Shown: piece after piece, positions 17,166-24,996 of the stretch | Position numbering within the stretch: the first letter of the stretch is position 1 | Layout: the number at the start of each line of letters is the position of its first letter | Source: Acidobacteriota bacterium | GTDB taxonomy: Bacteria; Actinomycetota; Acidimicrobiia; Acidimicrobiales; Microtrichaceae | Assembly (NCBI GenBank): GCA_003577145.1 | Contig: QEUP01000004.1 | Span: 124,001-188,000, forward strand | Reading direction: 5' to 3' | Length of the DNA: 64,000 nucleotides | The notes under the pieces: model-generated | What the model was told of the DNA's origin: nothing | Database searches by the model: none | What the model saw: the letters and a program-made list of their open reading frames with translations, nothing else | Program-made: the position numbers and the translations under genes

Positions 17166-18262
17166 GACAACACCTCCGTCGCTGCCTCGGGCTGCGGCTC
17201 GGGTTCGAGGATGGCACCGTCGCCGTCGGCGGCGCGTGCCCGCCCGGATCGAGCCCCGAGGTCCTGGCGAAAGCGGAAGACGGCCATGCTGAACACGACC
17301 AGCGCCATACCTGCGAGGGCGAGGTAGGGAAGCCACAGCGAAGCCAGGGAAGCACCTCTGAGCATCACTCCCCTGGAGATGCGTATGAACCAGGTGAGGG
17401 GCAGCAGGTAGGCGATCCAGCGCACGCTCGCGGCCATGGAGTCGATCGGGAACACCATTCCCGACAGCAGCACCTGAGGCATCGTCGTCATCAGCGCGAG
17501 TTGAATGGCCTGCCCCTGGTTCTGGGAGACGGTGGAGATGAGGATGCCGAGGCCCAGTGTGACCAGCAGGAACAGGAGACCCCCGAGCGCCAGCAGGGCG
17601 AAGGACCCCTCGAAGGGGACGTCGAAGAGCACCACCCCCACCGCGGTGACCAGCACCAGGTCGATGACGGCGATGACCAGATACGGAACGATCTTGCCCA
17701 GGATCACATCACTGGCCCTGAACGGCATCACGGCCAACTGCTCGAGCGTGCCGACCTGCCGTTCGCGAACGATTCCCAGGCTGGTGATGACGGTTCCGAT
17801 GAACACCAGGATGAACCCGATGATCGCCGGTACCATCACCGCCGATGTGCTCAGGTCCGGGTTGAACAGCACCTCCACGTCAACGGTCATGCCCGTCTCG
17901 GCACTCATCTGCGCTACACCGGCCTGGGCCGCCTTCGCCGAGAAGAGCTCGGAGCCGTCGATCAGCACGACGGGTTCGGCGCCGGTCACGATGGCGACCA
18001 CCGCCTCCTGATCTTGCAGCGCCTGCTCACCGTCTTGCTTCGTACCCGTCGGGTCGACCTCGACGACATCGAGCTTGTCGGGCAGGTGGGGCTCGACGAC
18101 CTCGGCGTCGGGTCCGTAGACGATGGCCTTGATCTGCTCCACGTCGAAGCTGGCGGCGTAGCCGAACACGATCAACAAGACGAGCGGCAACAGCAGGAGC
18201 ATGGCGAGGGTCCGGCGGTCTCGGCGGACCTCGCGGAACTCCTTGCGGATCATGGCGAGCAC
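17162..18262 (-). CDS. ABC-2 type permease (YhhJ/YbhR-like exporter subunit)
   Basis: 366 residues. A first membrane segment follows the short cytoplasmic start (MLAMIRKEFREVRRDRR, then LLLLPLVLLIVFG), then a large extracellular loop to about residue 165 and five further membrane segments, the ABC-2 topology of drug or lipid exporters. QVGTLEQLAVMPFRASDVILGK is the coupling region after segment 2. It is the first gene of the operon permease-ATPase-ATPase-TetR. Only one permease is encoded, so a homodimer is likely. The C-terminus is a short charged tail. Confidence 0.92.
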   Translation of the reverse strand: MLAMIRKEFREVRRDRRTLAMLLLLPLVLLIVFGYAASFDVEQIKAIVYGPDAEVVEPHLPDKLDVVEVDPTGTKQDGEQALQDQEAVVAIVTGAEPVVLIDGSELFSAKAAQAGVAQMSAETGMTVDVEVLFNPDLSTSAVMVPAIIGFILVFIGTVITSLGIVRERQVGTLEQLAVMPFRASDVILGKIVPYLVIAVIDLVLVTAVGVVLFDVPFEGSFALLALGGLLFLLVTLGLGILISTVSQNQGQAIQLALMTTMPQVLLSGMVFPIDSMAASVRWIAYLLPLTWFIRISRGVMLRGASLASLWLPYLALAGMALVVFSMAVFRFRQDLGARSGRARAADGDGAILEPEPQPEAATEVLS

Positions 18263-18302
18263 AGAGAGACCTCCCGGGTCGGGGAGAACCGGCCGGAACC
18301 GG

Positions 18303-18351
18303 ATTCAACGCTTGTTGATATCAATTCAACACGCGTTGAATTGACTGTCAA
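18303..18351 (-). promoter_or_regulatory. Promoter with two TetR-type operators for the ABC exporter operon
   Basis: On the minus strand TTGACA (18351-18346) is followed after 17 bases by TTGAAT (18328-18323), a good sigma-A-type promoter. Two palindromes overlap it: ATTCAAC-GCTT-GTTGAT at 18303-18319 and AATTCAAC-ACGC-GTTGAATT at 18323-18342, with centres 21 bases apart, i.e. two helical turns. This fits cooperative binding of the TetR encoded at the operon end. Confidence 0.8.
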
Positions 18352-18394
18352 CCCCTTGAGCCACACGTCACCTCAGGCCGGCGCGATGCGCGGG

Positions 18395-19588
18395 TCAGCT
18401 GGTGGGGGTGCCGTCGAAGCGCTCGGGCCCGAGCATGGTTATGTACCCGACGGTCCTCTCATAGGACACCGCATTGGTTGCCGGATCCACGGGAACGACC
18501 CGGTAGCCGGGGCGCTCCACCCAGGTCGGGGTGTAGGTGAGCCCGGTCGTCTTGAACACGCCGGGTGACTCCTCTGCGACCTGGACCTGGACGATGACTC
18601 CGTCCTGGCTCTCCGGTGTGATGCCGGTCTCGGCGGACTGGTTGGACAAGAAGTTCCCCACTCCATAGGCGACGTACTCACCGCCGATCTTCTCGATCGG
18701 CTGAACCACATGGACGTGATGCCCGATGATCAGGTCGATGTCGGGTGAAGCCAGCAGCACCGGAGCCAGCGTGGCCTGCTGCTCGCTGGGCTCGTGTTGG
18801 TACTCGTTGCCCCACTGGAGGCTCACCACGACGAACTCCGCTCCTGCCTCTTTGGCTTTGCGAGCGTCGTCGAGGATCCTTTGCTGGTCGATCTCGTTCA
18901 CCGACCAGGGCTGCTCGGCAGGGATCGGGATGCCGTTGAAGCCGTAGGAGTATGCGAGCTGGGCGACCTTGACGCCGTTGACGTCCATGATGTTGGGTGT
19001 CGAAGCCTCCTCGGGGCTGCGCGCAGAGCCGGCGTGGGCCAGCCCGGCCGAGTCGAGGTGCCCGAGGGTGGCGACGATCCCGTCGAAGCCCATGTCGAGG
19101 GCGTGGTTGGAGACCGTCGAGCAGGTGTCGTAGCCGGCATCGGCGATGTCTTGGGCGAGCTCATAGGGGGTGTTGAACAGGGGGTAGCCCTGAAGAGTGC
19201 CGTTGTCAGCCGAGAGGGGCGTCTCGAGGTGACATATCCCCAGGTCGGCCTGGGAGATGATCGGGGAGATGGCTTCGAGCATCGGGTCGAAGTCATAGGA
19301 ATCGCCGCCGCCGTACTCGAGGGCCTTGGCGTACACCGGGCTGTGGATCAAGAAGTCACCGGTGGCGGCGATGGTGAAGGAGCGCAGCGGGGCCGAGGTC
19401 GTCGTCGTCTGCTCTTCGGCCGACTCGGAGTCGTCGAAGACCAGCGGCTCGTCGTCGGTGCCGAAGTCGATGCTGCCCGACCCGCCCTCGGTGCCGGCGT
19501 CCTCGCCGCGCGGCAAGAGCGCGGCGACGGCCAAGAGCACTCCGACGACGAGGACGCCGGCTAGCAGGATCTGGGAGGTACGCGACAT
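18395..19588 (-). CDS. CapA-family (PGA_cap) metallophosphatase-like protein, membrane-anchored
   Basis: 397 residues from the internal ATG 19588 (MSRTSQILLAGVLVVG), preferred because it places the membrane anchor at the N-terminus; an in-frame GTG/ATG 19 codons upstream is possible. A Thr/Ser/Glu linker follows. The catalytic domain shows ATGDFLIHSPV, CHLETPLS, SNHALDMGFDG, VSLQWGNEY and GHHVHVVQPIE, the CapA/PGA synthesis family pattern of a calcineurin-like fold with His and Asp metal ligands. CapA proteins take part in capsule or poly-gamma-glutamate export or processing; the exact role here is unknown. It stands alone on the minus strand. Confidence 0.88.
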   Translation of the reverse strand: MSRTSQILLAGVLVVGVLLAVAALLPRGEDAGTEGGSGSIDFGTDDEPLVFDDSESAEEQTTTTSAPLRSFTIAATGDFLIHSPVYAKALEYGGGDSYDFDPMLEAISPIISQADLGICHLETPLSADNGTLQGYPLFNTPYELAQDIADAGYDTCSTVSNHALDMGFDGIVATLGHLDSAGLAHAGSARSPEEASTPNIMDVNGVKVAQLAYSYGFNGIPIPAEQPWSVNEIDQQRILDDARKAKEAGAEFVVVSLQWGNEYQHEPSEQQATLAPVLLASPDIDLIIGHHVHVVQPIEKIGGEYVAYGVGNFLSNQSAETGITPESQDGVIVQVQVAEESPGVFKTTGLTYTPTWVERPGYRVVPVDPATNAVSYERTVGYITMLGPERFDGTPTS

Positions 19589-19761
19589 CGGACCCGAGGA
19601 CCAGTTTGGATCAGCGCCGTCCCGAGGTGGGGGCACCGCCGACAACCTTGGCCCCAGCGCCCCGACCCCGGCAAGTCACCCTCGGCCGGTCTGGCCGGAG
19701 GACGAATCAGATTCGGGACCGTCCGGCTGCCCTCGGCGTGGCTCCGCGGTCCCGAATAACC

Positions 19762-21018
19762 TCAAGCCAACAGCGACCGGGCGATCTGGCTGACCTGGAT
19801 CTCGTCGGTACCGGCGTAGATCTGGAGGACCTTGGCGTCGCGCGCCAGTTGCTCGACGCGGAACTCGGCCATGTAGCCGTTGCCACCGAAGAGCTGGACC
19901 GCCTCGAGAGCGACCTCGACCGCGGCCTGTGCCGAGTAGAGCTTCATGGCCGAGGCCTCGGCCAGCGTGAGCGACTCCCCGCTCGCGGTGGTCTCGATGA
20001 ACCTGAACACCATGTTCTGGAGGTTCATTCGCGCAACCTCCATCTTCGCCAGCTTGAGCTGGATCAGCTGGAACTCGCCGATCGGCTGGCCGAACTGCAC
20101 CCGGTTCTTGGCGTAATCGACGCACAGCTCCAAGCACCGCTCGACGATCCCCAGCGCCATCGCCGCCACGCCGGTCCTCTCCATCGAGAAGGTGTCCTTG
20201 GAGGCCTCCCGCGCGGGCTGGTCCTCGGTCCCGCCCAGCAGGCGGTCCTTGCCGACACGCACGTCGCTCAAGAACAGCTCACCGGTGGGGGATGAGTGCA
20301 GGCCCATCTTCCGCAGCGGCTTGGACTGCTCGAGCCCGGGCATGCCCTTGTCGAGGACGAACTGCAGCACCTTGCGCTCCGCCGGCGGGTTGCCCTCGTC
20401 GAGCTTGCAGATGAACACGATCGTGTCGGCGTAAGGACCGTTCGTGATGAAGGTCTTGGAGCCGTTGAGGATGTACTCGTCGCCGTCCCGCCGGGCGGTG
20501 GACTGCATCGACCCGAAAGCGTCAGAACCGGAGTTGGGCTCGGTTATGGCCCACGCGCCGATCTTCTCGAGCGTCAACAGGTCGAGACCCCAGCGCTCCT
20601 TCTGCGCGGTCGTTCCCTTCGACATGACCGCAGCACCGGTTAGGCCCATCGAGACACCCATCGCGGTGACCATGCCCGGGCAATGGCGACACAACTCGAT
20701 GATGGGGATCATGGTGAAGGCGACAGCGTTGGGGTCGCGCATGATGTCACCGGTCGGCATCGCCTCGGCCTCCGCCTCCTCGGTCGACGCCTCAGCGGGC
20801 AACTCGCCGCTGGCAATGGCCTTCTCCTTTTCGATCGCGCGCTTGAAGCGGTCCCGGGCCATGAAGTCCATTCCGAAGGTCGAGAAGAACTTGCGCAAGA
20901 GGTCGTAAGGGGCGAGGTCTCCGTGCTCGAGCTCATCGACATGGGGCACGATCTCGGCCTCGATGAAGCGCCGCACCGCCTCACGAAGCATCACCTGTTC
21001 GTCGCTCCACTTGTACAT
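19762..21018 (-). CDS. Acyl-CoA dehydrogenase
   Basis: 418 residues. Family motifs: AWAITEPNSGSDAFGSMQ (FAD/substrate loop), ILNGSKTFITNG, ERTGVAAMALGIVERCLE, QLFGGNGYMAEF and the C-terminal QIYAGTDEIQVSQIAR. It oxidises an acyl-CoA to the 2-enoyl-CoA with FAD and electron-transfer flavoprotein. An acidic, charged insertion near residues 75-95 (GELPAEASTEEAEAEA) is unusual. ATG 21018 has a GGAGG ribosome site just upstream. The promoter carries the palindrome 21050-21065, a member of the TGAC-N6-GTCA set, and is divergent from the acyl-CoA synthetase operon. Confidence 0.94.
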   Translation of the reverse strand: MYKWSDEQVMLREAVRRFIEAEIVPHVDELEHGDLAPYDLLRKFFSTFGMDFMARDRFKRAIEKEKAIASGELPAEASTEEAEAEAMPTGDIMRDPNAVAFTMIPIIELCRHCPGMVTAMGVSMGLTGAAVMSKGTTAQKERWGLDLLTLEKIGAWAITEPNSGSDAFGSMQSTARRDGDEYILNGSKTFITNGPYADTIVFICKLDEGNPPAERKVLQFVLDKGMPGLEQSKPLRKMGLHSSPTGELFLSDVRVGKDRLLGGTEDQPAREASKDTFSMERTGVAAMALGIVERCLELCVDYAKNRVQFGQPIGEFQLIQLKLAKMEVARMNLQNMVFRFIETTASGESLTLAEASAMKLYSAQAAVEVALEAVQLFGGNGYMAEFRVEQLARDAKVLQIYAGTDEIQVSQIARSLLA

Positions 21019-21048
21019 CGGACCTCCTCCGAAGCGGCCGTCAGCTCT

Positions 21049-21066
21049 CTTGACCGTACGGTCAAG
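21049..21066. promoter_or_regulatory. Palindromic operator CTTGACCGTACGGTCAAG
   Basis: Perfect 18-bp palindrome 31 bases upstream of the acyl-CoA dehydrogenase start; its core TTGAC-CGTACG-GTCAA fits the window-wide TGAC-N6-GTCA pattern. Confidence 0.7.
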
Positions 21067-21113
21067 TTCACCCTAGCCCGAGGTGATGTCGAAGCAGCCA
21101 CTCACTGATGGAG

Positions 21114-21135
21114 TACCTGACACGCGTGTCAGGTA
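21114..21135. promoter_or_regulatory. 22-bp perfect palindrome, TetR-type operator
   Basis: Arms TACCTGAC/GTCAGGTA around ACGCGT, ending 11 bases before the start of the acyl-CoA synthetase (GTG 21147). Best-conserved member of the CTGAC-N6-GTCAG set. Confidence 0.75.
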
Positions 21136-21146
21136 AGGTGCCGACC

Positions 21147-23306
21147 GTGACCTCCTGCCCCGACTCCGACGTCACCGGAAGGCCGGTCGCACTGCGCGAC
21201 CTGGACCTCGGGTCCTTCTTCGAGCCCGGCACCGTCGTGGTGATAGGCGCTTCTGACACCGCCCGCCGACCCAACACGGCCATGTGGCGCAAGATCCGCC
21301 AGTGGGCCGAGGGCCACGGTGCCACCGTCTACCCTGTCAACCCCAACCGGGACACCATCGACGGTCAGCCGTGCTTCAGCGAGCTCGCCGAGGTACCCGG
21401 TGAAATCGACCTGGCGGTGATCCTGGTAAATGACGCCGTCAACGCTTTGCGCCAGGCCATCGACCGCAAGGCGCGGTTCGCGGTCATCTTCGCCGCCGGC
21501 TTCGCCGAGGTGGGAGACGAGGGTCAACAGCGCCAGCACGAGATCGAAGAGCTGCTCGCCGGTGCAGCCACCCACCTGCTCGGCCCGAACACCAACCTCA
21601 ACGCCTTCGAGACCTTTCGCCAGGACCTCCCGGGTCCGTCCATCGCGCTGATCACCCAGAGCGGGCACCAGGGGCGTCCGGTCTTCCAAGCCCAGGATCT
21701 CGGTATCGCCATCTCCCACTGGGCACCCACCGGCAACGAAGCCGACCTCGAGTTCGCCGACTTCGCCCGGTTCTTCGCCGACCAACCCGACGTAGGTGTC
21801 ATAGCCGCCTACATAGAGGGCTTCAAGGACGGCCGCACGCTGATGCTCGCCGCAGACCACGCTGCCCAGCGGGGTGTGCCGCTCGTCGTCGTCAAGGTCG
21901 GCCGCACCACCGAGGGCCGGTCGATGGCGGCCAGCCACACCGGGCACCTCGCGGGGTCCGACGAGATCTGTTCGGCTGTCTTCCGTCAGTTCGGCGTCAC
22001 ACGCGTGGACGGCCTCGACGACCTGACCGACACCGCGGCAATGCTCGCCAGGACCCGACCACCCCGGGGCGACGGCGTGTGCATCTACGCCATCTCGGGC
22101 GGTACCGGCGCCCACATGGCCGACATGGCTGCGGCCGCCGGCTTGCGTCTCCCCGAGCTGACGAAAAAGACCCAGGGGCTCCTCCACGAGTGGATCCCCA
22201 CCTACCTGAGGGTCTCGAATCCCGTCGACAACGGGGGCCCGCCCAGCGCCGACGAACGTGGCCGCAAGATCCTCGATGCGATCATCGCCGATCCCAACGT
22301 CGATCTCGTCATCTGCCCCATCACCGGTGCTCTGGCATCGATCTCGGCTCCCCTGGCGCGAGATCTCGTTGCCGCAGCCGAAACCACCGACAAGCCCATC
22401 TGCGTCATCTGGGGTTCGCCCGTCACCGAGGGCGAGCGCGCCTGGGAGACACTGGTCAACTCGCAGCTGCCGCTGTTCCGGACCTTTGACAACTGCGTGG
22501 AAGCGGTGCGCGCCTACTTCGACTACCACGAGTTCGTCGGCAACTACCGGAGCCCCTTCGCTATGCCGGTGCTCGAGGCCTCCCCCGCCGCCGAGCAAGT
22601 CCGGCCGTTGATCTCCACCGCCGATCGGCTGTCGGAGCACACCTCCAAGCAGGTTCTCGCAGCGTATGGCATCCCCGTCACCGAGGACATCCTCGTCTCC
22701 TCTGCCGCTGAGGCCTCCCGTGCCGCCGCCAAGCTCGGCTTCCCAGTGGTGATGAAGATCTGCTCGCCGGACCTGCTCCACAAGTCCGACGCCGGCCTCG
22801 TCGCTGTGGGCGTCACATCAGCGGCCGAGGCGAAGCGGACCTTCGGCGAGCTGAGCGACCGGGCGGCCAGAGCCGACGAAGCAGCACGTGTCGAGGGAGT
22901 GCTCGTCTGCGAGATGGTCTCGGGAGGGGTCGAAGCAGTGGTGGGGGTCAGCAACGACGACTTCTTCGGGCCCACGGTCATGTTCGGGCTCGGAGGGGTG
23001 TTCGTCGAAGTCCTGCGAGACATCAGCTTCCGCGTTCCACCGTTCGATCGCCGCGAGGCGCACCGCATGATCGAGGAGATCCGGGGGCTACCCCTCCTGC
23101 GCGGTGCCCGGGGTCGTCCCACGGCCGACATCGATGCGCTGGTCGATGTGTTGATGAGGGTCCAGACGCTCGCCGTCGACCACGCATCGACCGTCGCTGA
23201 AGTCGACATCAACCCGTTGCTCGTCTCCGAGCGGGGAGCGGTGGCGTTGGACGCTCTCGTCGTCCCCTCCGGTCAACAGAGCGAGCCGGCATGGGATCTG
23301 CGCTGA
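21147..23306 (+). CDS. ADP-forming (NDP-forming) acyl-CoA synthetase, acetate-CoA ligase family
   Basis: 719 residues with the fused alpha-beta architecture: N-terminal CoA-binding Rossmann domain (VVVIGASDTARRP), succinyl-CoA-ligase-like middle domains with the phospho-His loop ASHTGHLAGSDE, and a C-terminal ATP-grasp domain (AKLGFPVVMKICSPDLLHKSDAG ... VDINPLL). It would activate a carboxylic acid to its CoA thioester with release of ADP and phosphate. GTG 21147 is chosen: AGGTAAGG lies 9 bases upstream, whereas the earlier ATG 21108 would place the operator palindrome inside the gene. It overlaps the next gene by 16 bases and leads the operon synthetase-thiolase-DUF35. Confidence 0.9.
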   Translation: MTSCPDSDVTGRPVALRDLDLGSFFEPGTVVVIGASDTARRPNTAMWRKIRQWAEGHGATVYPVNPNRDTIDGQPCFSELAEVPGEIDLAVILVNDAVNALRQAIDRKARFAVIFAAGFAEVGDEGQQRQHEIEELLAGAATHLLGPNTNLNAFETFRQDLPGPSIALITQSGHQGRPVFQAQDLGIAISHWAPTGNEADLEFADFARFFADQPDVGVIAAYIEGFKDGRTLMLAADHAAQRGVPLVVVKVGRTTEGRSMAASHTGHLAGSDEICSAVFRQFGVTRVDGLDDLTDTAAMLARTRPPRGDGVCIYAISGGTGAHMADMAAAAGLRLPELTKKTQGLLHEWIPTYLRVSNPVDNGGPPSADERGRKILDAIIADPNVDLVICPITGALASISAPLARDLVAAAETTDKPICVIWGSPVTEGERAWETLVNSQLPLFRTFDNCVEAVRAYFDYHEFVGNYRSPFAMPVLEASPAAEQVRPLISTADRLSEHTSKQVLAAYGIPVTEDILVSSAAEASRAAAKLGFPVVMKICSPDLLHKSDAGLVAVGVTSAAEAKRTFGELSDRAARADEAARVEGVLVCEMVSGGVEAVVGVSNDDFFGPTVMFGLGGVFVEVLRDISFRVPPFDRREAHRMIEEIRGLPLLRGARGRPTADIDALVDVLMRVQTLAVDHASTVAEVDINPLLVSERGAVALDALVVPSGQQSEPAWDLR

Positions 23307-24445
23307 GGGACAAGGCCGCCATCGTCGGGGTGGGCCAGACGGAGTTCGCCAAGCAGTTGCCCGGCACCGAGATCGAGCTCGCGCTGCGCGCGATCACGAT
23401 GGCCCTCGATGATGCCGGCATCCCGGTCACCGATGTCGACGGCCTCGCCTCCTACACCATGGAGGACACCGAGGAGGTCGACATCGCCCGGAACCTGGGT
23501 ACGGGGCCCATCACCTGGTTCGGCCAGGTCGGCTACGGGGGTGGTGCAGGATGTGGCGTGGTCGGGAACGCGGCCATGGCCGTCGCCTCCGGCCAGTGCG
23601 ACGTCGCGGTGGCCTGGCGCTCGCGCAAGAGGGGCGGTCGGGCGTCACGGCCATGGGCCGGGGTCGGATCCAAGGTTTACGGCTACCAGCAGTGGACCAG
23701 GCCCTTCGGGCTCCTGCGCCCCGTTGACGAGATCGCCATGCTCGCCCGTCGATACATGCACGAGTACGGGATGACCAGGGAGCAGCTGGCGTGTGTGGCG
23801 CTCACCCAGCGGCGCTTCGCCAACAACAACCCCGGGGCCATGATGCACGAGAAGGCCCTGACCCTCGACGACTACCTGGCTGCTCGGTGGATCTCCGAGC
23901 CCCTGTGCCTGTTCGACAACTGCCTGGAGTCCGACGGGGCCGGGGCGGTCGTGATCTGCTCGACCGACCGGGCCAAGGACCTGGACCGGCAGCCGGTGCT
24001 CGTCCATGCTTTCGCGCAGTCCATACCCCCCCAGCTCCAGACGATGACGAACTACTTCTGCGACGACCCGTTGAGGGGCCCGTCCTGGGAGTGTGCCGAG
24101 AGGCTCTGGCGCAACGCCGATCTCGGCCCTGAGGATGTCGACGTGGCACAGATCTACGACGCCTTCTCACCGCTGGTGCCCCTGTCCTTGGAGGGCTACC
24201 GGTTCTGCGGGCGAGGTGAGGGCAAGGACTTCATCAGCGACGGCTCCATCGGCCCCGGGGGCAGCTTGCCGGTCAACACCTCCGGGGCGGGCATGTCCGA
24301 GGCATACGTCCACGGGTTCAACCTCATCGTGGAAGGCGTCAGGCAGTTGCGGGACGAGTCCCCGAACCAGGTGGACAACGCCCGGACCTGCCTCGTCACC
24401 AGCGGTGAAGGCGTACCGACGAGCGCGCTGCTCTTGAGGAGATGA
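23291..24445 (+). CDS. Thiolase-superfamily protein, Ltp2-like (probable retro-aldolase/lipid-transfer type)
   Basis: 384 residues with thiolase-fold landmarks: AIVGVGQTEFAK, AAMAVASGQCDVAVAWRS, ARRYMHEYGMTREQLA, EDVDVAQIYDAFSPL, CGRGEGKDFI and NTSGAGMSEAYVHG. The catalytic Cys position of thiolases (CxxG) is not conserved: Cys88 is followed by GVVG so Gly89 falls at the expected place, and the HPxGATG box is replaced by EAYVHG with Tyr339. This matches steroid side-chain aldolase Ltp2, which uses tyrosines in a remodelled active site and works with a DUF35 partner; that partner is the next gene, 3 bases away. The substrate (a beta-hydroxyacyl-CoA) is inferred. Confidence 0.85.
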   Translation: MGSALRDKAAIVGVGQTEFAKQLPGTEIELALRAITMALDDAGIPVTDVDGLASYTMEDTEEVDIARNLGTGPITWFGQVGYGGGAGCGVVGNAAMAVASGQCDVAVAWRSRKRGGRASRPWAGVGSKVYGYQQWTRPFGLLRPVDEIAMLARRYMHEYGMTREQLACVALTQRRFANNNPGAMMHEKALTLDDYLAARWISEPLCLFDNCLESDGAGAVVICSTDRAKDLDRQPVLVHAFAQSIPPQLQTMTNYFCDDPLRGPSWECAERLWRNADLGPEDVDVAQIYDAFSPLVPLSLEGYRFCGRGEGKDFISDGSIGPGGSLPVNTSGAGMSEAYVHGFNLIVEGVRQLRDESPNQVDNARTCLVTSGEGVPTSALLLRR

Positions 24446-24448
24446 CCT

Positions 24449-24892
24449 GTGGCCGACGATTCGTTCCTGCTGCCGGGCACCGACGAGTACTCCACGGACT
24501 TCTGGGCCGGTTTCGCCGATGACAAGCTGCTCCTCCAGACCTGCTCATCGTGCGGGTCGGCCCGCTACCCCACCCGGCCGATGTGTCCCGACTGCCGCTC
24601 GCTCGACTATCACTGGCAGGAGGCCTCCGGACGGGCGACGATCTGGTCTTTCGTGGTCGCCCACCCACCGGTACTGCCCGCCTACGCCGAGTTCGCCCCG
24701 TACAACGTCGTCGTCGTCGAGCTCGAGGACTTCCCCGGCATCCGCATGGTCGGCAACCTCGTGGCTGCGGCCGACGCTCCCATCAACAGCGTCGATCCGC
24801 ACGGCATCTCGATCGGCGAGCCCGTCGAGATCGTCTTCAGCCCCGTTTCCGAGGACCTCACCTTCCCCCGCTGGCGCCGCTCCAGCCCCTGA
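24449..24892 (+). CDS. DUF35 OB-fold/zinc-ribbon partner of the thiolase-like enzyme
   Basis: 147 residues from GTG. An N-terminal helix (FWAGFADDKLLLQ) leads to a rubredoxin-like zinc ribbon with CSSC and CPDC, then an OB fold (RATIWSFVVAHPP ... APYNVVVVELED). DUF35 proteins bind the CoA moiety or bridge thiolase-fold enzymes, as in Ltp2-ChsH2(DUF35) and the archaeal thiolase-HMGCS complex. Directly follows its likely partner. Its stop codon lies at the foot of a strong hairpin. Confidence 0.92.
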   Translation: MADDSFLLPGTDEYSTDFWAGFADDKLLLQTCSSCGSARYPTRPMCPDCRSLDYHWQEASGRATIWSFVVAHPPVLPAYAEFAPYNVVVVELEDFPGIRMVGNLVAAADAPINSVDPHGISIGEPVEIVFSPVSEDLTFPRWRRSSP

Positions 24893-24951
24893 ACGCGTTT
24901 TGTGAACGCGGAAGGCCCCTATAGGGGCAGTTTCCGTTCACAAAACGCGTT
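24892..24951. terminator. Long hairpin (17-bp perfect arms) after the DUF35 gene
   Basis: AACGCGTTTTGTGAACG (24892-24908) pairs perfectly with CGTTCACAAAACGCGTT (24935-24951); inside is a second perfect palindrome GCCCCTATAGGGGC. It overlaps the DUF35 stop codon and is followed by TTCG, so it likely ends the operon. Its AT-rich arms differ from the GC-rich surroundings, so a small mobile element is an alternative. Confidence 0.7.
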
Positions 24952-24996
24952 TTCGTAGCATCTCCTGGCTGGCGATATCGGTCCGAGGAGGTGAAG

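Noticed and set aside
21129-22781. 550-codon minus-strand frame opposite the acyl-CoA synthetase
   Set aside because: Shadow of the synthetase gene, which has complete CoA-binding and ATP-grasp motifs.
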